A stretch of 64,000 nucleotides of DNA from Pararoseomonas sp. SCSIO 73927 (GTDB lineage Bacteria; Pseudomonadota; Alphaproteobacteria; Acetobacterales; Acetobacteraceae), in the NCBI RefSeq assembly GCF_037040815.1, contig NZ_CP146232.1, positions 4,496,001 through 4,560,000 of the forward strand, written 5' to 3'. Position 1 is the first letter of the stretch. Every line of letters starts with the position of its first letter. The position numbers and the translations under genes were made by a program. Shown here one piece after another: positions 16,131 through 27,144 of this stretch. Under the pieces are notes generated by a model that worked only from the letters and a program-made list of their open reading frames with translations, ran no database searches and was not told the origin of the DNA.

Positions 16131-17174
16131 ATGTTCTTCCAGCGAGGCCGCGCGCCCACCCGGTTGGTGGCGGAAGCGGTTGACCCCGGCCGGCGGCGCT
16201 TCCTGAAGCTCGGCTGCGCCTGCTGCATTATGGCCGCCGCCCCGCTAACCCGCGCGGAGGCGCAGGCGGCGCTCTCCGCCGAGGCGCAGCGCCACCTCGC
16301 CCTGGCGCGAGAGGCGGCGGGGACGGACCTGACGCCGCTGATGCGCCTGGCCGACATGATCGTGCCGCCTACCGAGCGCCGGCCGGGCATGGAGGAGCTG
16401 ATCCGCATGCCCGCGCCCCCGCCGGGCCGGGCCTTCGACAACCTCGTCTTCCTCGGCAGCGAGTGGGTGACGTCCTGGGCCGTCCCGACCTCCGACGGGA
16501 TTATCCTGATCGACGCCATGGACAATGACGAGCAGGCCGAGACCATCACGGATGCCGGGATGCGCCGGACCGGGCTGGACCCGGCGGCGGTGAAGCTCCT
16601 CGTCGTCACCCACGGCCACGGCGACCACTACGGCGGCTGCGGCCACTTCCAGCGGCGCTACGGCACCCGCGTCGTGATGAGCGGCGAGGACTGGCGGATG
16701 GTGGAGACGAAGCTCGAATTCGACCTGCCGGCCTGGGGCCGCCCGCCGCAGCGGGACATCGCGGTGGAGGATGGCGGCAAGGTCTCGCTCGGCGACACAG
16801 CGCTGGACGTGATCGCCACTCCCGGCCACACCATGGGCACCATCTCCCTGCTGATCGACCTGAAGGATGGCGGGCAGACGCACCGCGGCGTGCTCTGGGG
16901 CGGCACCGCCTTCAACTTCAACCGCCAGCCCGACCGCATTCGCCGCCTTCAGGCCTATATCGACGGCACGGCGCGGACCCGCGACATAGCGGCGCGGCAG
17001 GGGGTGGATGTGCTCCTCTCCAACCATACGGGCTGGGACGAGGCGGCGAAGAAGCTGGCCGCGAAGCGGGCGGGCGGGCCCAACCCCTTCGTCATCGGCA
17101 AGGACGCCGTGCAGCGGGCCCTGACCGTGATGCACGAATGCGCCCGGGCCACGATGGTGGTCTGGAACGCCTGA
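16131..17174 (+). CDS. Exported subclass B3-like metallo-beta-lactamase-fold protein (347 aa)
   Basis: A secreted zinc hydrolase. The start has RRRFLKLG followed by a hydrophobic stretch, a twin-arginine-like signal, although unusual cysteines (CACC) lie inside it. Metal motifs are VTHGHGDHYGG (HxHxDH), ATPGHTMGTISL, and a late LLSNHTGWDEAAKKL that resembles the last histidine of the B3 subclass. B3-like folds include true beta-lactamases and many enzymes with other substrates. The sequence alone does not show lactam hydrolysis. GGGAGGAGAG precedes the ATG. Confidence 0.82.
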   Translation: MFFQRGRAPTRLVAEAVDPGRRRFLKLGCACCIMAAAPLTRAEAQAALSAEAQRHLALAREAAGTDLTPLMRLADMIVPPTERRPGMEELIRMPAPPPGRAFDNLVFLGSEWVTSWAVPTSDGIILIDAMDNDEQAETITDAGMRRTGLDPAAVKLLVVTHGHGDHYGGCGHFQRRYGTRVVMSGEDWRMVETKLEFDLPAWGRPPQRDIAVEDGGKVSLGDTALDVIATPGHTMGTISLLIDLKDGGQTHRGVLWGGTAFNFNRQPDRIRRLQAYIDGTARTRDIAARQGVDVLLSNHTGWDEAAKKLAAKRAGGPNPFVIGKDAVQRALTVMHECARATMVVWNA

Positions 17175-17180
17175 GCCGTG

Positions 17181-17205
17181 GCGGCGCCCCTGACCGGGGC
17201 GCCGC
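17181..17205. terminator. Bidirectional terminator hairpin between MBL gene and uvrA
   Basis: A perfect 10-bp GC stem (17181-17190 with 17196-17205) with a 5-base loop TGACC fills the gap between two convergent stop codons. It lacks a T-run, which is common in very GC-rich genomes. Confidence 0.6.
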
Positions 17206-17207
17206 GG

Positions 17208-20159
17208 TCAGGCGCGCTTGCGCTTCTTCGCGGGCAGCGGTGCCTGGACCCCATGCGCCGAGAGCAGGGGCGCGAGGAAACGGCCGGTGTGACTCTCCGG
17301 GCTCGCGGCCACCTCCTCCGGCGTGCCCTCGGCCACCACGCGCCCGCCGCCATCGCCGCCCTCCGGGCCCATGTCCAGGATCCAGTCGGCGGTCTTGATG
17401 ACCTCCAGGTTGTGCTCAATTACCAGCACGGTGTTGCCCTGGTTCACCAGCGCGTGCAGCACCTCCAGGAGCTTGCGCACATCCTCGAAGTGCAAGCCTG
17501 TGGTCGGCTCGTCGAGGATGTAAAGGGTGCGCCCGGTTGCGCGGCGGGCCAGCTCCTTCGCCAGCTTGATGCGCTGCGCCTCGCCGCCCGAGAGGGTGGT
17601 GGCCTGCTGGCCCAGGTGGATGTAGCCCAGCCCCACCTCGCTCAGCACCTTCAGCTTGTCCCGGATGGCCGGAACGGCGGAGAAGAACTCCAGCCCCTCG
17701 TCCACTGTCATCTCCAGCACGTCGGAGATGGACTTGCCGCGGAACTTCACCTCCAGCGTCTCGCGGTTGTAGCGCTTGCCCTTGCAGGTGTCGCAGGTGA
17801 CGTAGACATCGGGCAGGAAGTGCATCTCGATCTTGATGAGGCCGTCACCCTGGCAGGCCTCGCAGCGTCCGCCCTTGACGTTGAAGGAGAAGCGGCCGGC
17901 CTTGTAGCCGCGCGCCCGGGAGTCCGGCAGCTCCGCGAACCAGTCCCGGATGGGCGCGAAGAGGCCCGTGTAGGTGGCAGGGTTGGAGCGCGGGGTGCGG
18001 CCGATCGGCGACTGGTCGATGTCGATGATCTTGTCCAGCAGCTCCAACCCCTCGATCCGCTCGTGCGGGGAGGGGACCGTGCCGGCCCCCATCAGGCGGC
18101 GGGCCGCGGCCTTGTACAAGGTCTCGATCACCAGGGTGGACTTACCGCCGCCGGAGACGCCGGTGACACAGGTGAAGGTGCCCAGCGGCATGCTGGCGGA
18201 CACGGATTTCAGGTTGTTGCCCGAGGCGCCGACCACCTTGAGCTGCCGCTTGGGGTCGGGCTGCCGGCGCTGCGCCGGCACGGGCACGGAGCGGCGGCCG
18301 GAGAGGTAGGCGCCGGTGACGCTGTCCGGGTTGGCGATCACCTCCTCCGGCGTGCCCTGGGCGATGATCCGGCCGCCCCCGGCGCCGGCAGCTGGGCCGA
18401 TATCCACCAGGTAGTCGGCGGCGCGGATCGCGTCCTCGTCGTGCTCCACCACCAGCACGGTGTTGCCGATGTCACGCAGGCGCCGGAGCGTGACGAGCAG
18501 GCGCTCATTGTCCCGCTGGTGCAGGCCGATGGAGGGCTCGTCCAGCACGTAGAGCACGCCCGTGAGGCCGGAGCCGATCTGGGAGGCCAGCCGGATACGC
18601 TGGCTCTCGCCACCCGAGAGGCTTGCAGAGCCACGGGCGAGGGAAAGGTAATCCAGCCCGACATCCACGAGGAAGCGCAGCCGGTCGTTGATCTCCCGCA
18701 GGATCCGGCGGGCGATCTCCTGCCGCTGGGGGGAGAGCTGGTCGAAGACGCCCGCGAACCACTCCATGGACTTCCGGATGGACAGGTCGGAGGCCTGGGC
18801 GATGTTCAGGTCCGCCACCCGGACGGCCAGCGCCTCCGGCTTCAGCCGCGCGCCCTGGCAGACATGGCAGGGGCGCTCGGACTGGTAGCGCTGCAGGTCT
18901 TCCCGGACCCAAGGGTTGTCCGTCTCGCGCAGGCGCCGCTCGAGGTTTGGGATCACCCCCTCGAAGGCCTTCTTCACCTCGTAGGCGCGCAGCCCGTCCT
19001 TGTACTTCAGGGTCACGACATCCGAGGTGCCGTGCAGGATGGCGCTCCGAACCGCCTTGGGCAGGTCGGCCCAAGCGGTGTTGGTGGAAACCTTGAAGTG
19101 CCGCGCCAGGCTCTCGAGCGTCTGGTCGTAGTAGGGCGAGGAGGAGCCGCCGGCCCAGGCGGCTACGGCGCCCTCGGCAATGGTCTTCACGTCGTCCGGC
19201 ACGACCAGGGCGGGGTCGAAGAACTTCTCCATCCCCAGCCCGTCGCATTCCGGGCAGGCGCCCTGGGGCGAGTTAAAGGAGAAGAGCCGGGGCTCGATCT
19301 CCTCGATAGTGAAGCCGCATTCCGGGCAGGCGAAGCGGGAGGAGAAGACGGTCCGCGCCCCCTCCTCCCCGGGCTTGGCATCCGCCCCTTCCAGGTAGAT
19401 GACCCCGTCCGAGAGGCCGAGCGCCGTCTCGAAGCTGTCGGCCAGGCGCTGCTGGGCGCCCTCCCGCACCACCACGCGGTCCACCACCGCCTCGATGTCG
19501 TGCTTCAGCTTCTTGTTGAGGGCGGGCACCTCCTCAATCCGGTAGAGGGTGCCGTTCACCTTCACCCGCTCGAAGCCCCGGCGCTGGAGTTCGGCGATCT
19601 CCTTCTTCCACTCGCCCTTCTTGCCGCGGGCGATCGGGGCCAGGACCAGCAGCCGGGTCCCTTCCGGCATGGCCAGGGTCCGGTCCACCATCTGCGAGAC
19701 GGTCTGCGCCTCGATCGGCAGGCCTGTGGCCGGGGAGTAGGGGATGCCCACCCGCGCCCAGAGCAGGCGCATGTAGTCGGCGATCTCCGTCACCGTGCCG
19801 ACGGTGGAGCGGGGGTTGTGGGAGGTGGTCTTCTGCTCGATCGAGATGGCAGGCGACAGGCCCTCGATGCTGTCCACGTCCGGCTTCTGCTGCAGCTCCA
19901 GGAACTGCCGGGCATAGGCGGAGAGGCTCTCCACGTAGCGTCGCTGGCCCTCCGCGTAGATCGTATCGAAGGCGAGGGAGGACTTGCCGGAACCGGAGAG
20001 GCCGGTGATGACCGTCAGCGTCCCCTTGGGGATGTCGAGGTCGATGTTCTTGAGGTTGTGCTGCCGGGCGCCGCGGATGCGGATATGGCCGCCGCTGCCG
20101 ATCTCGAGCCCGCCCCGGTTGGCAAGGCGGCCGCTGGTCTCGGGAAGGCTGTCAGGCAC
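17208..20159 (-). CDS. uvrA: Excinuclease ABC subunit A (983 aa)
   Basis: The damage-recognition ATPase of nucleotide excision repair. It works as a dimer with UvrB. The first ABC half has Walker [10 protein letters not shown], the UvrB-binding region, a first zinc module ([10 protein letters not shown] ... CPECDGLG) and signature [13 protein letters not shown]. The second half has GVSGGGKST, the second zinc module (CEACQGDGL ... [10 protein letters not shown]) and [13 protein letters not shown]. Both Walker B/D loops ([18 protein letters not shown]) are intact. The length is slightly above E. coli UvrA, through a longer basic tail. GTG start at 20159. A LexA-type box lies 18 bp upstream of the start, so SOS control is likely. 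Confidence 0.97.
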   Translation of the reverse strand: MPDSLPETSGRLANRGGLEIGSGGHIRIRGARQHNLKNIDLDIPKGTLTVITGLSGSGKSSLAFDTIYAEGQRRYVESLSAYARQFLELQQKPDVDSIEGLSPAISIEQKTTSHNPRSTVGTVTEIADYMRLLWARVGIPYSPATGLPIEAQTVSQMVDRTLAMPEGTRLLVLAPIARGKKGEWKKEIAELQRRGFERVKVNGTLYRIEEVPALNKKLKHDIEAVVDRVVVREGAQQRLADSFETALGLSDGVIYLEGADAKPGEEGARTVFSSRFACPECGFTIEEIEPRLFSFNSPQGACPECDGLGMEKFFDPALVVPDDVKTIAEGAVAAWAGGSSSPYYDQTLESLARHFKVSTNTAWADLPKAVRSAILHGTSDVVTLKYKDGLRAYEVKKAFEGVIPNLERRLRETDNPWVREDLQRYQSERPCHVCQGARLKPEALAVRVADLNIAQASDLSIRKSMEWFAGVFDQLSPQRQEIARRILREINDRLRFLVDVGLDYLSLARGSASLSGGESQRIRLASQIGSGLTGVLYVLDEPSIGLHQRDNERLLVTLRRLRDIGNTVLVVEHDEDAIRAADYLVDIGPAAGAGGGRIIAQGTPEEVIANPDSVTGAYLSGRRSVPVPAQRRQPDPKRQLKVVGASGNNLKSVSASMPLGTFTCVTGVSGGGKSTLVIETLYKAAARRLMGAGTVPSPHERIEGLELLDKIIDIDQSPIGRTPRSNPATYTGLFAPIRDWFAELPDSRARGYKAGRFSFNVKGGRCEACQGDGLIKIEMHFLPDVYVTCDTCKGKRYNRETLEVKFRGKSISDVLEMTVDEGLEFFSAVPAIRDKLKVLSEVGLGYIHLGQQATTLSGGEAQRIKLAKELARRATGRTLYILDEPTTGLHFEDVRKLLEVLHALVNQGNTVLVIEHNLEVIKTADWILDMGPEGGDGGGRVVAEGTPEEVAASPESHTGRFLAPLLSAHGVQAPLPAKKRKRA

Positions 20160-20176
20160 AGGCGATCCGACCCTTT

Positions 20177-20191
20177 GTTCGCATTGTGTTC
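20177..20191. promoter_or_regulatory. LexA (SOS) box of alphaproteobacterial type
   Basis: The bases read GTTC, seven others, GTTC, which is exactly the direct-repeat operator known for LexA in alphaproteobacteria. It sits 18 bp upstream of the uvrA GTG start and about 240 bp upstream of ssb on the opposite strand. The same divergent uvrA/ssb arrangement with one shared SOS box is known in E. coli, with a different operator sequence. Confidence 0.82.
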
Positions 20192-20214
20192 AGGGATGTT
20201 TGCCACCATATAAT
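20184..20214 (+). promoter_or_regulatory. Possible sigma-70-type promoter toward ssb
   Basis: A perfect -10 hexamer TATAAT (20209-20214) in an otherwise GC-rich region is preceded at 19 bp by TTGTGT (20184-20189). The spacing is wide and the -35 is only partial. The -35 part overlaps the LexA box. The resulting leader for ssb would be about 210 bases. Confidence 0.4.
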
Positions 20215-20433
20215 GGCGGCGGGAAGAGGTTGCCGGGGGGCGCCTCGTCCCTTCCCCCCGGGGGGTGGCCTTGCCGCCTCCCGGGGGGTAGCTTCTGCGA
20301 CCCGCCTGGGTTTCCCCGTGAGGATTCGTGGGCGGGCGGCAGCGATTCGCGGCCCCGGCGCGCGGAACCGCTCGAAATTGGTTGTGGATGGCTTCGGCCC
20401 GGGCTTCCCCGGCCGGGCAGGGATGTGGGTGGC

Positions 20434-20985
20434 ATGGCCGGCGTCAACAAGGTGATCATCCTCGGCACGCTGGGGCGCGACCCCGAGGTGCGGAACTTCC
20501 AGAACGGCGGCCGGGTGGTGAACCTGCGCCTGGCGACCAGCGAGCGCTACAAGGACCGCGAGGGGAATCAGCAGGAGCGGACCGAGTGGCACTCGGTTGC
20601 TATCTTCAACGAAAAGCTGGGCGAGATCGCCGAGCGCTACCTGAAGAAGGGCAACCAGGTCTACATCGAGGGCGCGCTGGAGACCCGGAAGTGGACCGAC
20701 CAGCAGGGCCAGGAGAAGTACACCACCGAGATCGTGCTGCGGCAGTTCCGGGGCGAGTTGACCCTGATCGGCGGCCGCGGGCAGGGCGGCGGCGGGGGTG
20801 AGGAGGGCGGCTTCGGCGGCGGCTCCTCCGGTGGTGGCGGCTATGGCGAGCGCGGCGGATCCAGCGGCGGCGGCTACGGCGGCCGGTCCTCCTCCTCCGG
20901 CGGCGCCAGCAAGCCCCGTAGCGGCGGGGGTGGCGGCGGCTGGGACGCGCCGAAGGCCGACCTGGACGACGACATCCCGTTCTGA
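20434..20985 (+). CDS. ssb: Single-stranded DNA-binding protein (183 aa)
   Basis: Coats single-stranded DNA in replication, repair and recombination. The OB fold covers about residues 1-112 ([56 protein letters not shown]). A glycine/serine-rich flexible linker follows, and the protein ends in the acidic tip DLDDDIPF that recruits partner proteins. The ATG at 20434 fits the family start; the frame upstream is non-conserved. Divergent from uvrA, and gyrA follows 60 bp later. Confidence 0.96.
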   Translation: MAGVNKVIILGTLGRDPEVRNFQNGGRVVNLRLATSERYKDREGNQQERTEWHSVAIFNEKLGEIAERYLKKGNQVYIEGALETRKWTDQQGQEKYTTEIVLRQFRGELTLIGGRGQGGGGGEEGGFGGGSSGGGGYGERGGSSGGGYGGRSSSSGGASKPRSGGGGGGWDAPKADLDDDIPF

Positions 20986-21045
20986 TGGCCGCAATGCTGG
21001 CGGCAGGCTCTTGATGGCCGTTCTGGCCGGATTGGAAGGCGATAA

Positions 21046-23835
<2,790 letters not shown>

Positions 23836-23843
23836 GCGACCCC

Positions 23844-24365
23844 GTGGCTGAGCGTCCCACGGCGGAGCGTACCGGCGTCTATCCCGGCACCTTCGACCCG
23901 GTCACGAACGGCCATTTGGACGTGATTGGGCGGGCTGCGCGATTGGTGGACCGGCTGGTGATCGGGGTGGCCCGGAGCGCCGGCAAGGGTCCGCTCTTCC
24001 CGTTGGAGGAGCGGCTGGAGCTGGTGTTGGCCGAGACCAGGGCCATCGCGCAGGAGACCGGGACGGTCATTGAGGCGGTCCCCTTCGAGGGGCTTCTGGT
24101 GACGCTGGCGCGGCAGGTGGGCGCGAATGTGATCATCCGCGGCCTCCGCTCCGTCACCGATTTCGACTACGAGGCGCCGATGGCCGGGATGAACCGCCGT
24201 CTCGACCCCGGGGTTGAGACGGTGTTCCTCATGGCCGGGGAGTCCACCCAGTTCATCGCCTCCCGCCTCGTGCGGGAAATAGCGGCGCTGGGGGGAGACA
24301 TTTCCGGCTTCGTGCCCGGGTTGACGCGGGAGCGCACGCTCCGGCGCCTGGGCCGGACCGGCTGA
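23844..24365 (+). CDS. coaD: Phosphopantetheine adenylyltransferase (173 aa)
   Basis: Transfers AMP from ATP to 4'-phosphopantetheine, the penultimate step of coenzyme A synthesis. The nucleotidyltransferase motif is GVYPGTFDPVTNGHLDVI with the TxGH-type element. ANVIIRGLRSVTDFDYE binds substrate, and STQFIASRLVREIAALGG is the second nucleotide motif. The length is slightly above the usual 160 because of a short N-terminal extension (MAERPTAER). GTG start 8 bp after gyrA, so the pair is probably co-transcribed. Confidence 0.95.
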   Translation: MAERPTAERTGVYPGTFDPVTNGHLDVIGRAARLVDRLVIGVARSAGKGPLFPLEERLELVLAETRAIAQETGTVIEAVPFEGLLVTLARQVGANVIIRGLRSVTDFDYEAPMAGMNRRLDPGVETVFLMAGESTQFIASRLVREIAALGGDISGFVPGLTRERTLRRLGRTG

Positions 24366-24367
24366 CA

Positions 24368-24386
24368 GCCCGGCACCGAGCCGGGC
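24368..24386. terminator. Short hairpin between coaD and the first cyclophilin gene
   Basis: A perfect 7-bp stem (24368-24374 with 24380-24386) and 5-base loop lie directly after the coaD stop codon. There is no T-run. It may be a weak terminator or a spacer hairpin. Confidence 0.35.
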
Positions 24387-24400
24387 AGGGTTGGAGGAGA

Positions 24401-24973
24401 ATGCCGATGCGGCGACGGAATTTCCTGGCGGCTGGGCTGGCTGCTGGAGCCCTGACGACGCCTGCCATGGCGCAGGCTGATCGCGAGAACACGCTCTTCC
24501 TCGACCTGAAGGATGGGCGGGTGGTCATCGAGCTGCGGCCGGACCTTGCGCCGAGGCATGTGGAGCGCATCAAGACGCTCGCGCGGCAGGGCTTCTACGA
24601 CAACACCCCGTTCCATCGGGTGATCGAGGGCTTCATGGCCCAGGGCGGCGACCCGACCGGCACCGGCACCGGGGGCGCCCGCGACAAGGGCTTCGCCGAC
24701 CTCCCCGACGAGTTCTCACCCCCCTCCCGCGCGCGCTTCCTGCGCGGCACCTGCGGCATGGCGAAGACCGCGGCGCCGAACACGGCCAACAGCCAGTTCT
24801 TTATCATGTTTGCCCCGGGTCCGAGCCTGGACGGCAACTACACGATCTGGGGCCGCGTGATCTCCGGCATGGAGAACGTGGACAAGATCAAGCGCGGCGC
24901 GGGCGGCAGCGGGATGGTGCAGGGCCCCGACCGCATCGTCCGCATGCGCGTCGCCGCCGACGTGCCGGCCTGA
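24401..24973 (+). CDS. Exported cyclophilin-type peptidyl-prolyl isomerase (190 aa)
   Basis: Catalyses cis-trans isomerisation of proline bonds, here in the periplasm. A signal peptide with an RRR run is visible (MRRRNFLAAG ... PAMAQA), so Tat or Sec export is possible. The cyclophilin core has FYDNTPFHRVIEGFMAQGGDPTG, the catalytic Arg being in FHR. It continues with FLRGTCGMAKTAAPNTANSQFFI and IWGRVISGMENVDKI. The next gene encodes a close paralogue without signal, so this is a periplasmic/cytoplasmic pair from a tandem duplication. Confidence 0.93.
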   Translation: MPMRRRNFLAAGLAAGALTTPAMAQADRENTLFLDLKDGRVVIELRPDLAPRHVERIKTLARQGFYDNTPFHRVIEGFMAQGGDPTGTGTGGARDKGFADLPDEFSPPSRARFLRGTCGMAKTAAPNTANSQFFIMFAPGPSLDGNYTIWGRVISGMENVDKIKRGAGGSGMVQGPDRIVRMRVAADVPA

Positions 24974-25059
24974 GCGCCGGTCCTGGGCACCGGTCCTGAG
25001 CAAGGGCCGACCCATCATCGGCGGCCATGCGCCGCCGCATAACCGAACGGGAATCCGAG

Positions 25060-25578
25060 ATGAGCGATGAGACCAGCGCGGTGACCCCCGCCGCCGAGGC
25101 CGACGCGAACACCCTGCTGCTGGAGCTGAAGGACGGCACCGTGACCATCCAGCTCCTGCCCGAGCTGGCGCCCAAGCATTGCGAGCGCATCAAGGCCCTC
25201 GCGTCCGAGGGCTTCTACGACAACACGCCCTTCCACCGCGTGATCGAGGGCTTCATGGCCCAGGGCGGCGACCCGACCGGCACCGGCACCGGCGGCAGCC
25301 AGATGCCGGACCTGCCCGCGGAGTTCACCCCGGCCGCCAAGGCCCGGTTCCTGCGCGGCACCTGCGGTATGGCGCGCACGCAGAACCCGAACAGCGCGAA
25401 CAGCCAGTTCTTCATCATGTTCGGCCCCTACCCGAGCCTGGACGGCCAGTACACGATCTGGGGCCGCGTGACTTCCGGCATGGAGCACGTGGACAAGATC
25501 AAGCGCGGCGCCGGCGGCAGCGGGACGGTGCAGAACCCCGACAAGATCGTGAGGATGCGCCCGGCGGGCGTCGCCTGA
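25060..25578 (+). CDS. Cytoplasmic cyclophilin-type peptidyl-prolyl isomerase (172 aa)
   Basis: A paralogue of the preceding gene with the same core (FYDNTPFHRVIEGFMAQGGDPTG, MARTQNPNSANSQFFI, IWGRVTSGMEHVDKI) but no signal peptide. It acts on cytoplasmic proteins. The C-terminal stretch KIKRGAGGSGTVQNPDKIVRMR is nearly the same in both genes. I chose the ATG at 25060 (MSDETSAVTP). The ATG at 25027 would add eleven mostly charged residues and has no better ribosome site. Confidence 0.92.
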   Translation: MSDETSAVTPAAEADANTLLLELKDGTVTIQLLPELAPKHCERIKALASEGFYDNTPFHRVIEGFMAQGGDPTGTGTGGSQMPDLPAEFTPAAKARFLRGTCGMARTQNPNSANSQFFIMFGPYPSLDGQYTIWGRVTSGMEHVDKIKRGAGGSGTVQNPDKIVRMRPAGVA

Positions 25579-25598
25579 TCGAACTGTCTTGACGTCCG

Positions 25599-25625
25599 GT
25601 GCCCGGCCTTCCAAAGGTCGGGCAC
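25599..25625 (+). terminator. Hairpin terminator between the cyclophilin gene and tRNA-Lys
   Basis: A 12-bp stem with one G-U pair (25599-25610 with 25614-25625) has a 3-base loop. It lies 21 bp after the stop codon and 24 bp before tRNA-Lys. There is no T-run, so termination is inferred from the stem alone. Confidence 0.5.
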
Positions 25626-25649
25626 CCCTCGCGGCGGAAGCCGCGGCTT

Positions 25650-25725
25650 GCGCCTGTAGCTCAGTCGGTAGAGCACGAGACTTTTAATCTTGGGGTCCTG
25701 GGTTCGAGCCCCAGCGGGCGCACCA
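25650..25725 (+). tRNA. tRNA-Lys (anticodon TTT), CCA encoded
   Basis: The cloverleaf is complete. The acceptor stem GCGCCTG pairs with CGGGCGC, the D arm is GCTC/GAGC, and the anticodon stem CGAGA/TCTTG holds the loop CTTTTAA with anticodon TTT at 25683-25685. The T arm has GGTTCGAGCCC, and the 3' CCA is encoded. It reads AAA and AAG. It borders the unusual gene group that follows. Confidence 0.97.
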
Positions 25726-25885
25726 CGCTTTCCCCGCCCTCGCGTAGGGCGACCCCCGGACGGCGGGGCGCATCCCGGCCGAGGGTGCCTTGACGTTTCG
25801 CAAAGGTGCATGATTGCATCGCTAAGCGGTTTCCGTTGAGCAAGCGACCCGGCGTGCCGCATCCGCAACTAGGAGGAGGCGCCCG

Positions 25886-26905
25886 ATGCTGGAGAAGGGA
25901 TCCGGGCTGACGCAGGCGCAGCCGAACTGCTTCATCCACACCACCACCGTCGGCGGCAAGAGGAGCGCCCGCTACCTTGTCGGGCAGGTCTTCCGGCAGT
26001 CGAGCCAGGGCCGCGACAACCCGCCGCCCTGCCTCAGCGAGTTCGACACGGCCGGCACCCCCTTCGCGCTCGGCCACGTCATGGCCCTCGAGCTCGGCGG
26101 CTGCGACGTCTCCGCCAACATCGTGCCGCAGTACGGCCAGTGGCAGGGCAATGCCCGGGGGGCCTGGCGCGCCATGGAGACGGAGATCGTCAACGCCTCC
26201 GTCAACGCCGATGTCATGCTGGTCGAGGTCAGCTACGGGTCCGGCCCCTTCGCCCGCACCCACGCGGATCAGTACGCCGCCTTCAACGGCGGCGAGAAGC
26301 TGTTCCACTGGACCGAGGCGCGCATCCCCACGAGATTCCGTGTCTGGACCGTGGACAAGGCGTGGAAGCCGGCCACGGCCGGTGCGAAGGGCGTTGCCGA
26401 CTATCTCGCCGCCGACGACGCGGGCAAGGAGGCCGGCGTCGCCGCGCTCTTCGCGGCGCTCTCCGGCATCGGCGTCGTCGAGCGGCTCGATCTCGAGCTC
26501 ACGGCCATGCCGCCGATCGACCGGGAGTACTGGCGCCGGCAGATGATGATGCAATACGTCCGCGATCAGCACGGCCTCTATGAGAGAGGGGTGAGGAGCA
26601 AGAACAAGCAGGCCGACACGCTGTACAAGGGCGAACTGAAGAGGTGGCAGGAGCAGAACGAGGGCCGGCGCGTGTCCCGGCGCCTGTCGGTGAAGCAGGC
26701 GACCGGGCCGGGCGGTGCGCCCAGAGCCCCCAAGGAAGTCGTCTCGCTTGACCTCGCCAGGTGGTTGGCCAAGGAAGGCACCTGCAGCAAGCTGCACACG
26801 CGGCTCACCACCGAGGTTCCGCCTCCCGGCGCGGTACAAGGCTGGTCGCCGGCCGAGATGGCCACCCTCACGCCGCAGTGGATCGCCTCGGCGGTCTTCG
26901 CCTGA
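25886..26905 (+). CDS. Predicted His-metal-fold nuclease-like protein (339 aa), function unknown
   Basis: I do not recognise the full protein. Residues about 55-155 resemble the DNA/RNA non-specific endonuclease family (Endonuclea_NS_2). GHVMALELGG supplies the catalytic-type histidine, SANIVPQ the conserved Asn-x-x-Pro turn, WRAMETEI the usual MExEx helix, and a beta strand LVEVSYG follows. The usual D/E-R before the GH is replaced by AL, so activity is uncertain. The C-terminal 130 residues are basic and helical (RSKNKQADTLYKGELKRWQEQ). No signal peptide, so probably cytoplasmic. AGGAGGAGG lies 7 bp before the ATG. It is the first gene after tRNA-Lys. Confidence 0.6.
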   Translation: MLEKGSGLTQAQPNCFIHTTTVGGKRSARYLVGQVFRQSSQGRDNPPPCLSEFDTAGTPFALGHVMALELGGCDVSANIVPQYGQWQGNARGAWRAMETEIVNASVNADVMLVEVSYGSGPFARTHADQYAAFNGGEKLFHWTEARIPTRFRVWTVDKAWKPATAGAKGVADYLAADDAGKEAGVAALFAALSGIGVVERLDLELTAMPPIDREYWRRQMMMQYVRDQHGLYERGVRSKNKQADTLYKGELKRWQEQNEGRRVSRRLSVKQATGPGGAPRAPKEVVSLDLARWLAKEGTCSKLHTRLTTEVPPPGAVQGWSPAEMATLTPQWIASAVFA

Positions 26906-27039
26906 CCGCCCCGCCAGGTCCCGCCGCTCGGTAAGCCGCGGCCAGCGCTTCCCGCGCGTTTTCGATGACGGGGTCGCCGCTTCCCACCCCCGGGCGTCCG
27001 GCCTGGCGAGGGCAGGAGACAGCGGGCCTGCGGAGAACA

Positions 27040-27078
27040 GCGCCGTTCGGCGGCGCCGCAGCGGATGTCGCATCCGCT
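27040..27078 (+). other. Two adjacent hairpins in the gap after the nuclease-like gene
   Basis: The first hairpin has a 6-bp stem (27040-27045 with 27051-27056). The second has a perfect 8-bp stem (27060-27067 with 27071-27078) with a 3-base loop. They sit between the stop of the nuclease-like gene and the ATG at 27145 and may terminate the first transcript or structure the leader of the next. Confidence 0.4.
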
Positions 27079-27144
27079 CCCGGATCTTCTGCCGCAGGCG
27101 CCGGCGGTTACGCTTCCTTCGGCATTCTGCCCCACCCTGACCTC

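Noticed and set aside
17178..20213. Plus-strand open frame of 1011 codons opposite uvrA
   Set aside because: It is antisense to a fully conserved gene, has a biased His/Gln/Gly/Val composition and no domain. Such long shadows are expected at this GC content.
25790..25818. Possible promoter upstream of the nuclease-like gene
   Set aside because: TTGACG is a good -35, but 17 bp later only ATTGCA is found, which is a poor -10.
26965..27144. N-terminal extension of unknown protein A
   Set aside because: It is Pro/Gly/Ala-rich, contains two RNA hairpins and no ribosome site, so it is treated as leader.
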